Source of the DNA: Symbiodinium kawagutii
Taxonomy: Eukaryota > Sar > Dinophyceae > Suessiales > Symbiodiniaceae
Assembly (NCBI GenBank): GCA_009767595.1
Contig: VSDK01020443.1
Coordinates: forward strand, 2,217-66,216
Length of the DNA stretch: 64,000 nt
Direction: 5' to 3'
The notes beneath the pieces were generated by a model. The model was not told the origin of the DNA, searched no databases, and saw nothing but the letters and a program-made list of their open reading frames with translations. Each line of letters begins with the position of its first letter. The stretch's first letter is position 1. This document shows positions 12,667 through 25,309 of the stretch, piece after piece. The position numbers and the translations under genes are program-made.

Positions 12667-15600
12667 TTAGGCATCCTCAGCTGCTTCTCTAAGTTGCGAC
12701 TCTTCGCATGCCCGCCGTTTCGCTTCTCCCACAACTTGCGCCCGCACCGAAGATGCTGGGGCATCACGGGAGATCTGGGGAAGATCGCTAGCAAGGTCGC
12801 GCAGCACCGATTGTGCGTCGGCACCTGGTGAGTGAACGTGGGCGGGTTAGGTTTGAACAACTGGCTGGTGGTTTCAACCCTTATGACAAATATTAGTCAA
12901 CCAACCACTAGGCAAAATTAAAAGCATGTTTAACACCACCAACCAGACAACTATGAGCAACTTGACTGGATTCAACGATTGGGTCGGGTTCAATGGATGA
13001 GTAATCAACTCTATAGAGCCGGTTGGATCTGATTGGTCTCTCCTAGTTTCTCATTCGATCAATCGTCCTCACAACCCCCAGAACTGGATCCATCTATATC
13101 CATCTATATCTCACATCTAAGTCTCACATCTATATCTCATCTATATTCACCCATGAATCAGGGTCCACCCCTGGGGTCCCAGCTGGGGGTCGCCACCTTT
13201 CATCTTCTTGGTTTCGCCCCTCCCGCCACGAGGGGCCAAGCGCGCCAGGATCCGCTGCTGTTCTGCCAGCCACCCAGCGCTGGGTGCCAGGTCGGCTAGG
13301 TCGCGGCCCGTGAGGCCCACAGCTTCGCAGCGGTGACCCTCCAAGTCCACCACGGTGGCACAGTGCAAATGCACCTCCCAGCGACGGGTGTGACAACCAT
13401 GTGACATGGAAGGGAAAGAAGTGGGTTAGTGGGTCAACCATTTTTTTGGGTTAACTATGGTGGGTTAACCAAGGGGGGTAACCGTGGTTGGTTGGCCAAT
13501 GTTAACCATGTTCACTGTGAAGTGGTAAAGGAGTGGTTTGCAAGCAATGATTTGTTGATACTGAATTGTAGCGAATCAATGTTGTGAATGGTAGTGAGTC
13601 GTGAGTTGATGCTTGATATTCTTGCCAAGCTTACTTTGGCGGCCCTCGCAACGGATCACAATTCCAACCTGTTCCAACAGAGCTATCAGCATTAGCTAAG
13701 CAGCTGGGCAACTGCACACTGGGCTCACCTGGAGTTCATCCTCATTGGTCACCATTTCCTCATCCTCCACTTCCCTTCGGCAGCTGGGACAGAAGTAGCG
13801 ATGCGTGGTCACCAGATATGGGCTGTGCATGGCTGAGGTCAAAGCTTGAAGCTGAAACTGGCGGCAAGCAAGTCATGTGCTGAAGCTCGCTGACAAAAAA
13901 ATGATGAACCAACTGAAATGTCATGAAGCAGTTGCAGAAGGCTTTACCCCCAATTGTGCAGGTAGAGTTTACCAATGATCTGATGAAATTCTGTTGCAGA
14001 AGTTGAGGCAAATCACGGTCCACATTTGAGAATGCTTTCTGCAAAGGCTTGCTGCGCCAAGTGTCTGACCAGGCCATCGTGCTTCGGCTCAGGCTAAGCC
14101 CGGCGTTGCATCTGGGTCTGGGGAAAGAACCGCCTGGGTATCTTCTGAGGGTCGAAGAATTGCGTGATAAACCTGAAACGGTAATCTTTTCCAAAGTGTC
14201 ACCTGGGGCCATATAGTTTCAGTGACCTGATGTGGGCACAACCAAGGCTGGCTTTGAAGCTGGCAGTGTCGTGTTTCACTACGGTTGGCTTCGTCGGATC
14301 ATGTGACCACGGTCTGCCGTTGGAGATGATGACTGGCAGCTGGCGCCTGGCAGGCTCCTGCAGATACAACTGCTACTGCCGTTGGAGATGATCGATGCAG
14401 TTGGGAGCAAAACCAGTCATAAACAAGTTATAAACAAGTGGATGTGTTGATGGCATAGGGGCAAACATTTTTGGACAACTGCTGTTGGCATGGCTTTTTC
14501 TTGGGGTCTATCATGTTTTGATCATGTTCTGCAGCAACTTTTTGGAATGAGCTGGTGAGCCATCACGTTTCCGGAGGGAAGGCAATCTACGCCACACCCA
14601 ATCATGCCTTATGCTCACTACTACCGGTGCAGCCCTCTCCGTTTTAGGCGAATGGTTCAGAATGAAAGACAGGTGTTTTTGGCGATGGGATCTGTCCACG
14701 GAATGACCCTTACCCTCAAAATCACTAGATTGACCATAAAACATCACGGCTGGCTGGTTCTTCAGAAAGCTTGGTTCCCATGCACGGTGCATTTTCGGAT
14801 GGGGTCCCTGGCGGGATGATCAGGCCATGTGGGCATCGATTACACGAACATGTCATGTTCACCATTTTTCTGCAGCCAAGGTCGAAAAACAACACCTGAA
14901 AGCTGATTCTGCCTTGGGCATGTGTGATTGGAATATATTGGAATACCCTCGGGTGGTTGCTACCTTCTGCCAGGCCTAATAGAAGGTTAACCGGAGTAGT
15001 CTTCCCAAACAGGGATGGACAACAACAACGCACGCTGGAAGCACTGGTGGCAACGTCAGTTTCAAAATGGCAACCGTAGAATGCCGCATATGTCCGCATA
15101 GTTGTTTGATGTGCCTTGGTTGAGCTTTTGCTCTTTCAGCTTTCAGGCGCTGGAAGTTCTGGCTGAAAATTTGGTGCCCATTGGCTTCGGTCAGGGATCT
15201 CTTTGCCTGCACGGAGCAAGGCGATGAGCTCAACCCAAAAGTGCCAGCTCTGACAGTTGGAGTCCGTGGGGATTCTCATGGGATGGCGATTACTTGTGAC
15301 ATCATCGGCCACTTAAAGGGTTTGAACACGGGTATTGGGATCCGGTGCCAAGCAGTCTCAATGTACAGGACCGGCTTCAGTGGTTCCCCAGCAAGACTTG
15401 GTTCAAGAAGTGGCTCTTGGCATCGTCCTTGGTCCTCGGCCCCACCTCAGAATTTGTAGGTCACCCCTGTGAGCTTCTCGGACTTGGCCCAAAGCTCCTC
15501 AGGCTTGGAAGTCCTTCATCAATGGATCATGGATATCCAACCGGACCCAGTCATGGTGGCGACATACTATGTACAAACCCAACCCATATAATAAAATTAA

Positions 15601-18600
15601 TGAAAGATCACACAAATCCTGCTACATACGAACTATTGCTCGATTCCTCGATCAATCAGCAACATGCATGTTGGATCAACCATCAACAACCAATTAGTTG
15701 GATCAACCATCAACAACCAACCAATAAGATCCAACTTATAACCACTCGAGCAAGGCGCCGCTGGAAGGACTGTGCAACAGGATGCCAAGAGGCGCCAAGC
15801 CATCACCCCCCATGTCGTCCCTAGAGAGTTCTGCTGCGGAGCGGTGCTATGTGCACTTGTGCGGGTCATATTAGCAAACACATCCGGAAATGGTGATATC
15901 TGCAACCAGCTGAAACACATCGAAAACTTGCTTTTTTCACACGCAAGTTCATTCTTACGCGGGAAACCAGGGCACACGGGGCACACCAACTTTTTGGTTC
16001 CCCTATTACCAGTGCAATCACGAAACCTTCAGCTCCAGATCTGTGCCTCCGGATTCGTTCAACCACTTGATTCACTTCAACCCGGGATCCACCCATTATC
16101 CGCTCCCTAATTTGGTGATCCAACTTCGGCCGGTCCCCTTTTTTCATTGCGTTACGGGCTGCCGACGCAGTCGGTGTGAGACGAAATGACCTTGGAGCCT
16201 TTTCGCAAGGCGTTCTGTAGCAGGTCGAACAAGCGCTCCGCCGGCGCTGTGTTGGCATCGGCCTTGGGATTGTGCTGCCGTTGCTGGGGGGTGACCAAGC
16301 CAGCAGATGAGCCAAGCCAACCATGGGGAGACTATGAGGGGCACCCAGGTCAACAAGCCTTCAAAAACGACGGTTCATGGCTGGCCTGAGAGGAACGTTG
16401 TTGTTCTGACACTGGAACACCCCAGAGAATATTCAATGGCTTGTCGAAAATTGCTGGTTCCATCCCATTGTGCCAAAATAGATGAGGGCATCCCAACTCT
16501 TGCACTTTCCCCACGCAGTCAATGTCAATGGCCGATCGACACGCCCATCAGGGCTGTCCGTGATGCATCTCACCATCTCAACCTCATGATCTCAGAAGTA
16601 GGTCTGACCATCTCAAAACAAACATCTTCAACAAAGAAAGCTCCTAATTGTGAGGGCGCCCCCCTCATTTACGGTGTATCGTTGATGGTTCATGATGGCC
16701 AATGGCCAATGATAGTTCCCATGTAAGGTTTCATGATGGTTCATCATGGCCAATATTGTCAGAGACCAATGGTCAGAGACCAATGATAGTTCCCATGATT
16801 GTTGATTAATGCCAGTTGGTTCATGATGGCCAATTCATCCCAGTCATTGATTCGGTGGTTTCTCAAAATTGGGGTGCCCCCAAATCATCATCGATGACTA
16901 ATCATTTATAGCAATAAACCATCCATTTTGGGGGTCCCCTATTCAAAGAAACAACCATTTCCTCAATGATGACGAATCATGACATGTTTCAGCCGCGGCG
17001 CGGGGAAGGCCATGGCGCCATCGGCGCCCTCGAAGCCTGCCAGCTGCAACAGCTGCAGCGCTGGGTCGACAGCACTGCCGAAGGTCTCCTGGAGGGGCAC
17101 ACCAATCCTTGGGGAAAGGCATGGTTAATGCTGAGGAATGATGGCTGATGATGCTGGCTGATGATGGCAAATGATGGCGCATGATGTTGTTGATGATGGT
17201 TGATGGTGGTTACTTAATGATGGTTGATGATGATGGTTGATGATGGCTAATTAATGATGGTTGATGATGATGGTTGATGATGATGGTTGATGATGATTGA
17301 TCATCATGATGATGAATGGTGATGGTTGGCGATGATGATGGGTTCATAATGGCTAATGATGGTTGATGATTGTGTGTGATGGTGAACGGTAGCAAACATC
17401 ACATATCATTGGGATGCATTTCGATCGTGATTACAAAGGCTTGGGAGAGATTGGGAACGAATGGCTGACCATGGTCAATGATGAATAATGATGGTGAATA
17501 GTGGCGAAATGACATACCATGAATTTGTTCTTGGCAGTTTGTGATGAGGGATCCTCAGCAATGGGTGGTTAGGAAACCAAAAACTACTCCGTTTTAGGAT
17601 GATTGTGAAAGCTTATTAGTGTGCTCTTGATAATGTGGAGCTTGTCACATTTGCCATTGCCACATATTACTATAAATCGAGCATGGCACAACACATGTTT
17701 TAGATGACTTTCGCAACCCAACCCACCATCCAACTGGGTACATCATTCAGTATCCCAAAGTAACCGACCCCCCCTGGTCTGTTCTTTTGGCCTGCGAGGT
17801 CGTTGAAGTTTCAAGCCTCGTTGCATCGTTCAATGACCATAACAAGCTACCGATCTTGTCCTGTTCTCTGAACGGCCCGGCAATCGACCAGTTGTTTGGA
17901 CCATCTGATCATCTGTACTGCCAAGACCCGGTTGTCGCTGACCCGTCACAAAAAAGGGGACGCACGCAACACGTTGGGGTGTTGATCGGGGATGTGTATA
18001 TAAGTATAGGCACAACATGGCACAACAAGGACCTGCCGGGGCAAGGATTCCGTTATATTACGATGTCAACGTTTTCCAACTGAGCACTTTCATAGTGACA
18101 TGGCATGAGATGTTATCATCCCTGACAACTTTGCGAATGGAGCCGATGGTCATTGCTATAATCACTCTGTATGGCAGGAGTACGATCATGGATCGGCATT
18201 AGGCAGGCACAACATGGCACAACCATCACGAGCTTATGGGTATCCACAGTGCACCCCAAGAAAATCCCATGCTTTGCCTGCTAGAATTGTTGGTTTCTTG
18301 AGGCGGGCAGGAGTAGCCGGAGCCAAAACTCCTGGAAGCGAGTACTCTTCACGTTGACCTCACGTGACTTGGGGCCAATCAGCAAGTTCTGAAGGATCAT
18401 GGACAAGGTCTGCCTTGCAGGCGGATGACGCCTCTCCCTCCATCGCTGGTTGCTACAGAGCACCCTGCAACATGAAGGATTTCTATGGCTTTCTCGCTTG
18501 AAATGAATCAAAATCTAACAATTTGATGGTTTGGAGGTTCATTTTTCAGGGACGGAATTGGACAACCCTCTCTGGACATATCTCTCAGCTATCCAACATG

Positions 18601-21134
18601 CTTCTGGGGCAACTTTCGAGGCTGCAGGTCAACTGGTTTTGAATAGAAAGTCAATGATGTGGCCAGTAGAAGATCAAAGCGGACCCAATGAGAGGGAAAC
18701 CCAGCGGAGTTGTGACAAAGCCAATGCTTCTCTAGCTCAATGAGTCGATGGTTTCTAAATGCGAGGCGCCATGTTGGATATGAGTTTCTGGAAAAAACAT
18801 GCAACAACCACAGAAATCACAGAACTCCTAATCCAGATCTCCCACAGAGAGATTCAAAGAGCGCCGGCTCAACATGGTCGTGCCTTCATTTGTGTTGGAC
18901 ATACTGCCGGTGCTACCGGCCAGGGAAGGGAGGATTGCGCATGTCCTCCGAACATGTTTCCTCCAAAGGGCACCCAGCTATTCCTTTGTCAGCACAACTT
19001 CAGAATATACTTTACTAGTCCCATTGACGCTCGGTTTTCCCATTGATGGTTTTCCATTCTCCAATAGAACATCTCCCTACAAAAAAAGAACAAAAGAAAA
19101 CATACCATCAATGTACTTTTGAAAATAAAAGTAGATAATTGCCAACAAAGAATGCCTTCTCCCCATCGGTGACAGGCCGGGTCGCAAAGAGCGCTTGGCA
19201 GCGCGACTGTCTTGGAAACCAGCTACCAGTCGACCCAAGGCGGACTCCACCTTATCTGTTGGCCACAAGTGCGCTTAGGAACAAAGACGCATCAACAGGA
19301 ATCCAAACTGGTTGGTGGTTTCAACGCATGACAAAAATATTAGCCAACCAAACAATCATTGATTAATCCTAGGGAAAATAAAGTAAAACCACCAGCCAAT
19401 AAATTTCTGCCTGTTTAACCCGTGGCCCTCTGATGTAGTATTGCATCATACAGGGTATTGAATGCATTGAATAACCAATGTTTAACACATCCATGATGTA
19501 GTATTGCACAATGTGCGAAGAACTGGCATCACTTCCCATGTTCTGGGCTGAAAAATCAAAGAGGACTGCTGACAAGGATTGACTGGACACACAAACGCGA
19601 CCATCTGCAACCCCTTTGCCCACAGACTTGAACAAGACTGGAATAATCCAGAGAAAATTGAACCATCCACGTCAAGTCCTTGTGCAATCTGACTCGCTTG
19701 ACTTGCCCATGTCTACCAGCTAATCGAAACAATGCAACACACTGCAAAGTGTGAGCCGTAAACCCTGAAACCTCTTCATTTCACCCCCCTGTAAAACGCC
19801 ATCGTGGCCAGAGGATAGCCCTCGAACGTCTATGAGTGGGATGTGCCACGGTCACTGGCCGTAGCGACCAATCATAAGGGATGATTCGGGATGATCCGTG
19901 CTTGGTACCTCCAGGAATAGCTTTTTGGCAGCAAATGCAGCCGAGCTGCGTCTTCAAACCACTTCTGCAGTTTCATCGAGTCCTGGCGGGAGACGCGAAC
20001 ATCCCCTACATGAAGCAAACACTTTCCGCACGCCTGCTAAGTAGTTCTTTTAACAAAGACATGTCGAAACTTCAGGACGAATATCCTGTTAGTCCAGGTT
20101 TGTTTTCGGAGTGATCCTGTTCGCATCTTATCATTGCAATGCGTCACTTGGATCTATTTGTCAGCCAGGCTTTGCGTCACTGCTTTTGCCTTCATTAGAT
20201 CTTCTTCTTCTTCTTCTTCTTCTTCTTCTTCTTCTCCCCGGGTTTGCCTTCATAAGTTGTGTTGGTAAGCGATTCAGGACATCATTTCAGTTATTTTTCC
20301 TCGCAGCTTTCCATAATGTGTTTGGCCTCAGCGGGCGATCGTTTAGGAATTTTATGGGCCCAGGCCGCTGAGATGTCGCAAGCGCATCATGTACCTCGCA
20401 ACGGCCTAGAGGTGCTGCTTCTGCTTCCTCGTGGTGGTTTGTTGGTCCTAGGTTGGTCAGTTGATGGGTTGCTTGGTTGGCATATGTTGGGGCCTATCTG
20501 AAGCCATGTTAGGCCAACACGAAGCGAATCTTTAGCCTATTTTAAGTTATGCTGGGCCTATGTTGCAGAACCCTGGGATCTGACAGTGCTTATCTTCAGC
20601 AACTTCCGGCTTGCATTCTTTTCAAAACCAATTTCCAGGATTTCAGCAGGTGGGTTTAAAATGTGGGAAAAAACAATATGGCTTTTGAAAAATACGCGCT
20701 TCAAACCTATCTTCGCAATAATTTGGTAGATCAAAAGGTGCTCCTGTCGCAGGGAGAGGCTGTGAATTGGAAATCTAAACAGGTCTTGTTCCAGATATTG
20801 ACTGCAGAGCCCTTTCAGGCCCCTCGCAAGCACGTCTTGCCACACATCTTGGCAAGATGGTTTCCATCTTGGAGTCGTTTTGGGTCTCCTTGGTACCCAT
20901 CTTAGGCCTATCTTGAGCCCATGTTTGTTGAGCCCAGGTCAAGTCCATGTTAAAGCATATTGAGCCGTTCAGACGACGCTCATCTTAGGCACTTTATACG
21001 ATTTTGGACCCGAGTCTAGAGTAAAATGACCTCCCCGAAGGAAATGCGAACCGACAAAACTCCCCAGCACCTTCGGCGCGGGCGGATTCACAATGTTGTT
21101 GTTGTTGTTGTTGTTGCTGTTGCTGTTGGTGTTG

Positions 21135-21166
<32 letters not shown>

Positions 21167-22563
21167 GGTCGTGGTGGTGTTGGTGGTGGTGTTGGTGGTG
21201 GTGGCTGTGGCTGGTCATTCACCTCAAGAAGCTGAAGGACATGGGAGTCCTCACTGATGTCCGGAGAACTCGTTGGTATCTTAATGGCCACCAGCTGGCG
21301 CAACAGCTTCCTTGGCGCGTGGGTTGTCTACAAAAGATCCCTGGTTGGTGGTTTCGTTTCAAGCCCTATGAACAACATGAGTAAACCAGCCAACCCTTTG
21401 GTAACACAGGGAAAATGGAAAATGCTTGAACCACCAGCCAAATCCCGTGATTTGAGAATCATCCCCCAGGGGAGGAAGAGCTATTGAAACACATCGCAGG
21501 TCAAGACATGACAAACATGTCAAAAACCGCAGGAACAGAACATGGAACGATCAGTTTTAGGTACGATGCTACATCATGCTACGTCTCTTCTAGTCACTGC
21601 ATCACTGCCAAGCCGTCCAAAGTCTTAGCCCAGCTGCCACGACTCAGGTGCAATTTCCATTCCTCGGCAGTTGCAGCTGCAAAATGCTGATAGCAGGAAA
21701 CTGCAGAAGGCTCTTAGATTCTTACAGGGGCATATTTGATTTCAAGCGTCACGTCCAAATTCGGGTCCTGTACCATGTGCAAACACGTGTTCACTTGCGC
21801 CGCCCTCTGTGGGGCTGATCTCCAAATCTGGGGGCAAATATGCTCCTATCATGCTGTCGCCAGTCGCCATGTTGTATCATGCATCTCAATGGCCCCAAAT
21901 GGAAGCGGTGTGTACTGTTCGGAGAGCAGCTTGGCCCGTATTCCTTCAAAGCAACCGCTGCATTTTGGTGTTCCCAACCTGCAAGTCCGCTAGTGAAAAG
22001 CTTAACCCGAAAACTCTTGTTTGATTTGTGTGGACCATAGCAGGTTGCTCCTGAAGCATCTGGCCCCTTGGAAGGTGGTCATTCCCCTGCCCATCAGAGG
22101 TTGACACCGGTGATCGTGCAACAGGTGTTGGTGCAATCTGCTGCTTCTTCATATTTCTGCTTGAACACTCATCATTACAAAGCCTCAATTTTGATCCGAA
22201 ACCCCAGAAGTGACAAAGCCGGGTGTGAAAACGAGCTTCTTTTTTTGGATGTGGAATCCCAAAATTTGGGCTTGAGAAATGGTGCAACTAGAGCAACACA
22301 AGGCTCTAAGGATATCCGAGGATTATGGACAACACCTTTCAAGGATGCGGAGCTAAAACCCAAGAGAAACATGAGGAACATCGATCGATCTTGAGGATGT
22401 ATCTGGATGCATGTGGATGGCCTTCGTTACCACAATCATGGATACCCCGTATTTTGCGCCGCAGGTGGTGTTTAAGAGCCACGTAGCGCATGATGCCAAG
22501 GGGCGTTTGCCTTTCTTTCGCTGAGCCTCCTCTAGTTTTCTTCGAAAGTCAGAAGCGGACATC
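12667..22563 (-). CDS. PUB-domain protein with C-terminal Cys/His cluster, about 12 exons
   Basis: Exons, in transcript order: 22497-22563, 21223-21327, 19195-19250, 18332-18413, 16984-17088, 16207-16283, 15748-15820, 15138-15206, 13729-13857, 13648-13668, 13227-13374, 12667-12824. From the ATG at 22560-22562 they sum to 362 residues plus stop. The PUB domain spans roughly residues 60-138: LSMILQNLL, then VNVKSTRFQ joined to ETFGSAVDPALQLLQLAGFE. PUB domains bind the tails of p97/VCP-type ATPases. Further on, a cluster RYFCPSCRREVED ... IVIRC joined to VHLHCA resembles a zinc site. The end is helical and charged. The PUB junction is a GA donor with CCAGGAG on both sides. Exons six to eight and the 21-base exon are the weakest. 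The gene may begin farther upstream, as part of the Pex14-like gene. Confidence 0.6.
12861..12946. mobile_element. MITE-like element, family B (TIR CTGGTTGGTGGTTTCAA type)
   Basis: Starts CTGGCTGGTGGTTTCAACCC and ends TTAACACCACCAACCAG, ends that are inverted repeats of each other. It lies 35 bases upstream, in transcript sense, of the 3' splice site of the last exon of the PUB gene. Confidence 0.75.
16854..16956. mobile_element. MITE-like element, family A
   Basis: Left end GGTGGTTTCTCAAAATTGGGG, right end CCCCTATTCAAAGAAACAACC, with the family core AATCATTTATA...AATAAACCATCCATTTTGGGGG between them. It lies just downstream, in transcript sense, of the second PUB-domain exon, 27 bases past its donor. 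Confidence 0.8.
17150..17380. repeat. Degenerate GATGATGGTT-type repeat
   Basis: Irregular copies of TGATGATGGTTGATGATGG with interruptions fill this intron segment. Open frames through it are rich in Ser/Thr/His and are repeat artefacts. Confidence 0.85.
19308..19398. mobile_element. MITE-like element, family B
   Basis: Starts CTGGTTGGTGGTTTCAACG and ends AAAACCACCAGCCA, imperfect inverted ends. It lies 57 bases upstream, in transcript sense, of the exon at 19195-19250 of the PUB gene. Confidence 0.75.
20197..20234. repeat. (CTT)n microsatellite
   Basis: Twelve or so TCT/CTT units in the intron between the second and third PUB-gene exons. Confidence 0.9.
21093..21206. repeat. (GTT)n/(GGT)n compound microsatellite
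   Basis: GTT units with occasional GCT grade into GGT units. It begins 17 bases past the donor of the exon at 21223-21327. Long single-residue open frames here (His, Gln, Pro or Val-rich) are artefacts of the repeat. Confidence 0.9.
21341..21440. mobile_element. MITE-like element, family B
   Basis: Starts CTGGTTGGTGGTTTCG and ends CTTGAACCACCAGCCA, which are inverted repeats. Its left end lies only 12 bases upstream, in transcript sense, of the 3' splice site (TTTGTAG) of the exon at 21223-21327. Confidence 0.8.
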
Positions 22564-22743
22564 CTCAAACAGGTGTGAGCCAATGCCGACACACCTCACT
22601 ATCCTACACCAAAATCATCCAAGTAAATGTAGTATGTGGTCCAAAGCCAGCAAATCATTCATTATGCAAAGGCACCCGGTCCATAGTATGCATCTCACGT
22701 TGTGCCCATTAGATCTGCAAAGACTTGCAGCTGAGATCAGCAC

Positions 22744-25274
22744 TGGTACAAGCGTTCCTGCTGTTCCGCCGAGCGCTTCAATGATGCCGTGGCTTCTCGA
22801 GTTTCTTCTGCGCCCGAAGCCAGGGCGCCCATGAGCCTCAGCTGTCGTGGTTGCACCGTGATCCATGGCAAGGTGGACCCCTGATAATGCCAAACCCCAA
22901 TGGATGCCATGACCATATCTTCCCAAACAATCTCAAGCACTGACTCGTTGACTTTTTGAGCTGAACCCTATGCATCCCTACGCCTATATACGCCAGTGAG
23001 TTCGAAAGTCCATGAGAACAAACGCCAAACATGCAAAACAACGGTGGATGCCAGCAATACTGTTCAATTTAGCCCGCCGTGCTGATTCTGAATTTGAATG
23101 ATATCACCAACACATTCCAACACGTTGCCCCAAAACTGACCAATACACGGGCCTAAATTGTGCAGCCCCCTCGGATTTACCGGTTCCAGAAGTCTAACGC
23201 CTCCAATCGACCATCACAAGTATAAGCCGTTGCTATATATAATGAATTCATGCTTCGCGGTGATCGTCTTGATCATCTTGATCATCTTGGTTACTTTTTT
23301 GGTCAGGGCTTGTTGGTTACTTTGCTATGATACCTCTACCTCACCACGATGGAATACCATCACCACGGCTGACAATCAACCACAATAATACTGAACCAAC
23401 AAGATCAACAGCCACATTAAATCATTCGCATCAATCCATTTCACCATATTAGTTGATATTACAGTAGTTGACCAGATTAGCTGACCATATTAGTTGATGT
23501 TCGACGATATTAGTCAACCATAGTCACCCTATCGCTAACTGCTACTATTGTGAAATCATCCATGTTAGTCACCCGTATTAGTCAACCACAATAGTTACCC
23601 AATGTTACCCACTAATTCACAATATTATCAAGTGACCATGTAACCATATTAGTAACCCATAACCACAATAATTACCCGTTAATTCACAAGATTATATGAG
23701 TGAACAATCTCACCACCCATATTAGTTGATCATACAAGTTGATGTTGCTTATGAGTTCGCCACACTAGTTGAGATACGAGTTACCCATATCTGTTATTAG
23801 TTAATCTACCGCTAACCACCCTTCTGAAACCATATTAGTTTCCCGTATCAGTTCACAAAATCAGTTCAGCTGACATCATTAGTTACCCATATCATATCAG
23901 TTTCCCCTATAAGTTCACCAATCTTGACCATATCAAGTCCTGTTTTCCCCTCTGAACTCATCTCCGCCAGGCCACTCCTTGAGCCTCTGCCGCTCCGGAT
24001 CCTCCCGGGCGCTCTGCGCCGCCGCGAGGGCGCGCGCCCGCGCGGCGGCGGCGTCGCGGCGCCACATAAGGAAGCGCCACAGCAGGGAGAAGGCCGCGCC
24101 GATGCCCAGACCGGACCTGCCATGGCGGGCGGNNNNNNNNNNNNNNNNNNNNNNNNNNNNNNNNNNNNNNNGCCGGGCCCTGCCATGGCGGCTGCGGCTG
24201 GAGCTGCTGGTTGTGGGGCTGGATGTGGAACTGGAGAATCAGTTGGTTCAAGCTTGGTGAAATGGGTTGGTTCGACTGATGGTTGTAGAAGTTGTTTGGT
24301 GAAATGGTTGGTTATAGCCTTATAGCTGTAATTGTAGCATCTAGGCAATCCTTGTTGGCTCCATGTGGCACAAGACAACCTTGGAAGAGCGAATCTACGT
24401 CCGCATCTGAGACAAGAAGCAAGAGCAGAACCCACCAGGGTGCCAGTCTCCGTCTTGGCTTTGTCAGGGCATACCACGCCTTGAGTTTGATCATGCCAAG
24501 CAACCACAACCCCTTGCAAAGAAACCACTTGATATCGTTTCGAAAGTCATCATCTGAATCATCTGATCTCTTTCGGAATCACTTCGATGCGTCACAAAAT
24601 CACTTGCAAATATCAATGGGTGAATCGCTTAGAACATGCAACCATCTATCCAATGATTCATCTATTGCATGTGGCCATGCTTGCCATAACGTTCTCCGAG
24701 CCACGCTGGGGCCGAAGCCTGCCAACATCACCTGCTCACGGCCAGTGTCAGGTGGGCCACCTGCCAATGCGCGTCGCAACGCTTCAGAGACTTCGGATTG
24801 GCTGAGGCCTTTTTGGAAGAGAAAGTCCTCCTTGTCCTCGGTCACTTCGGGGGGGCACCATAGGGTTCTATGGCGAGGGCAGTGGCACATGGTAAAGATA
24901 TCACCTTTGGGAAATGCCCAGGAAGCGTTTGAAATTCACAGCTGCCAGGGAGCCAAAACGGTAGCCCATCAGTTCACACCCTCCTCAAAACCTGAAAGTC
25001 TTGTGACCAATCTCTTAGGGAAATAAAATTAAAGCTACCTTCGAGATCTCGTCGAAACATCAGGGCTGGATTTACAGCTGGCGGTTGCTCTTGCTGCTGC
25101 TATCTGTTTGCTATTTTTGTCGCTGTTTTCTTCAAGGAGCAAAAGTAGCACAACTAGCAAACGTAGCTTCAGCGGCGGAAGTAGTTGATGTCATTATATA
25201 GTTGGTGATCGCAACCTAATTGTGGTGAATGTGGTTGCGGTTGCTCCTGTTGTTGCCGTTCTTGTTGTTGTTGT

Positions 25275-25309
<35 letters not shown>

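Noticed and set aside
23866-24528. Plus- and minus-strand long frames across the N gap (up to 244 codons)
   Set aside because: They combine GC-rich linker sequence in the wrong frame with intron. Only the Pex14-like exons are consistent with phase and family.
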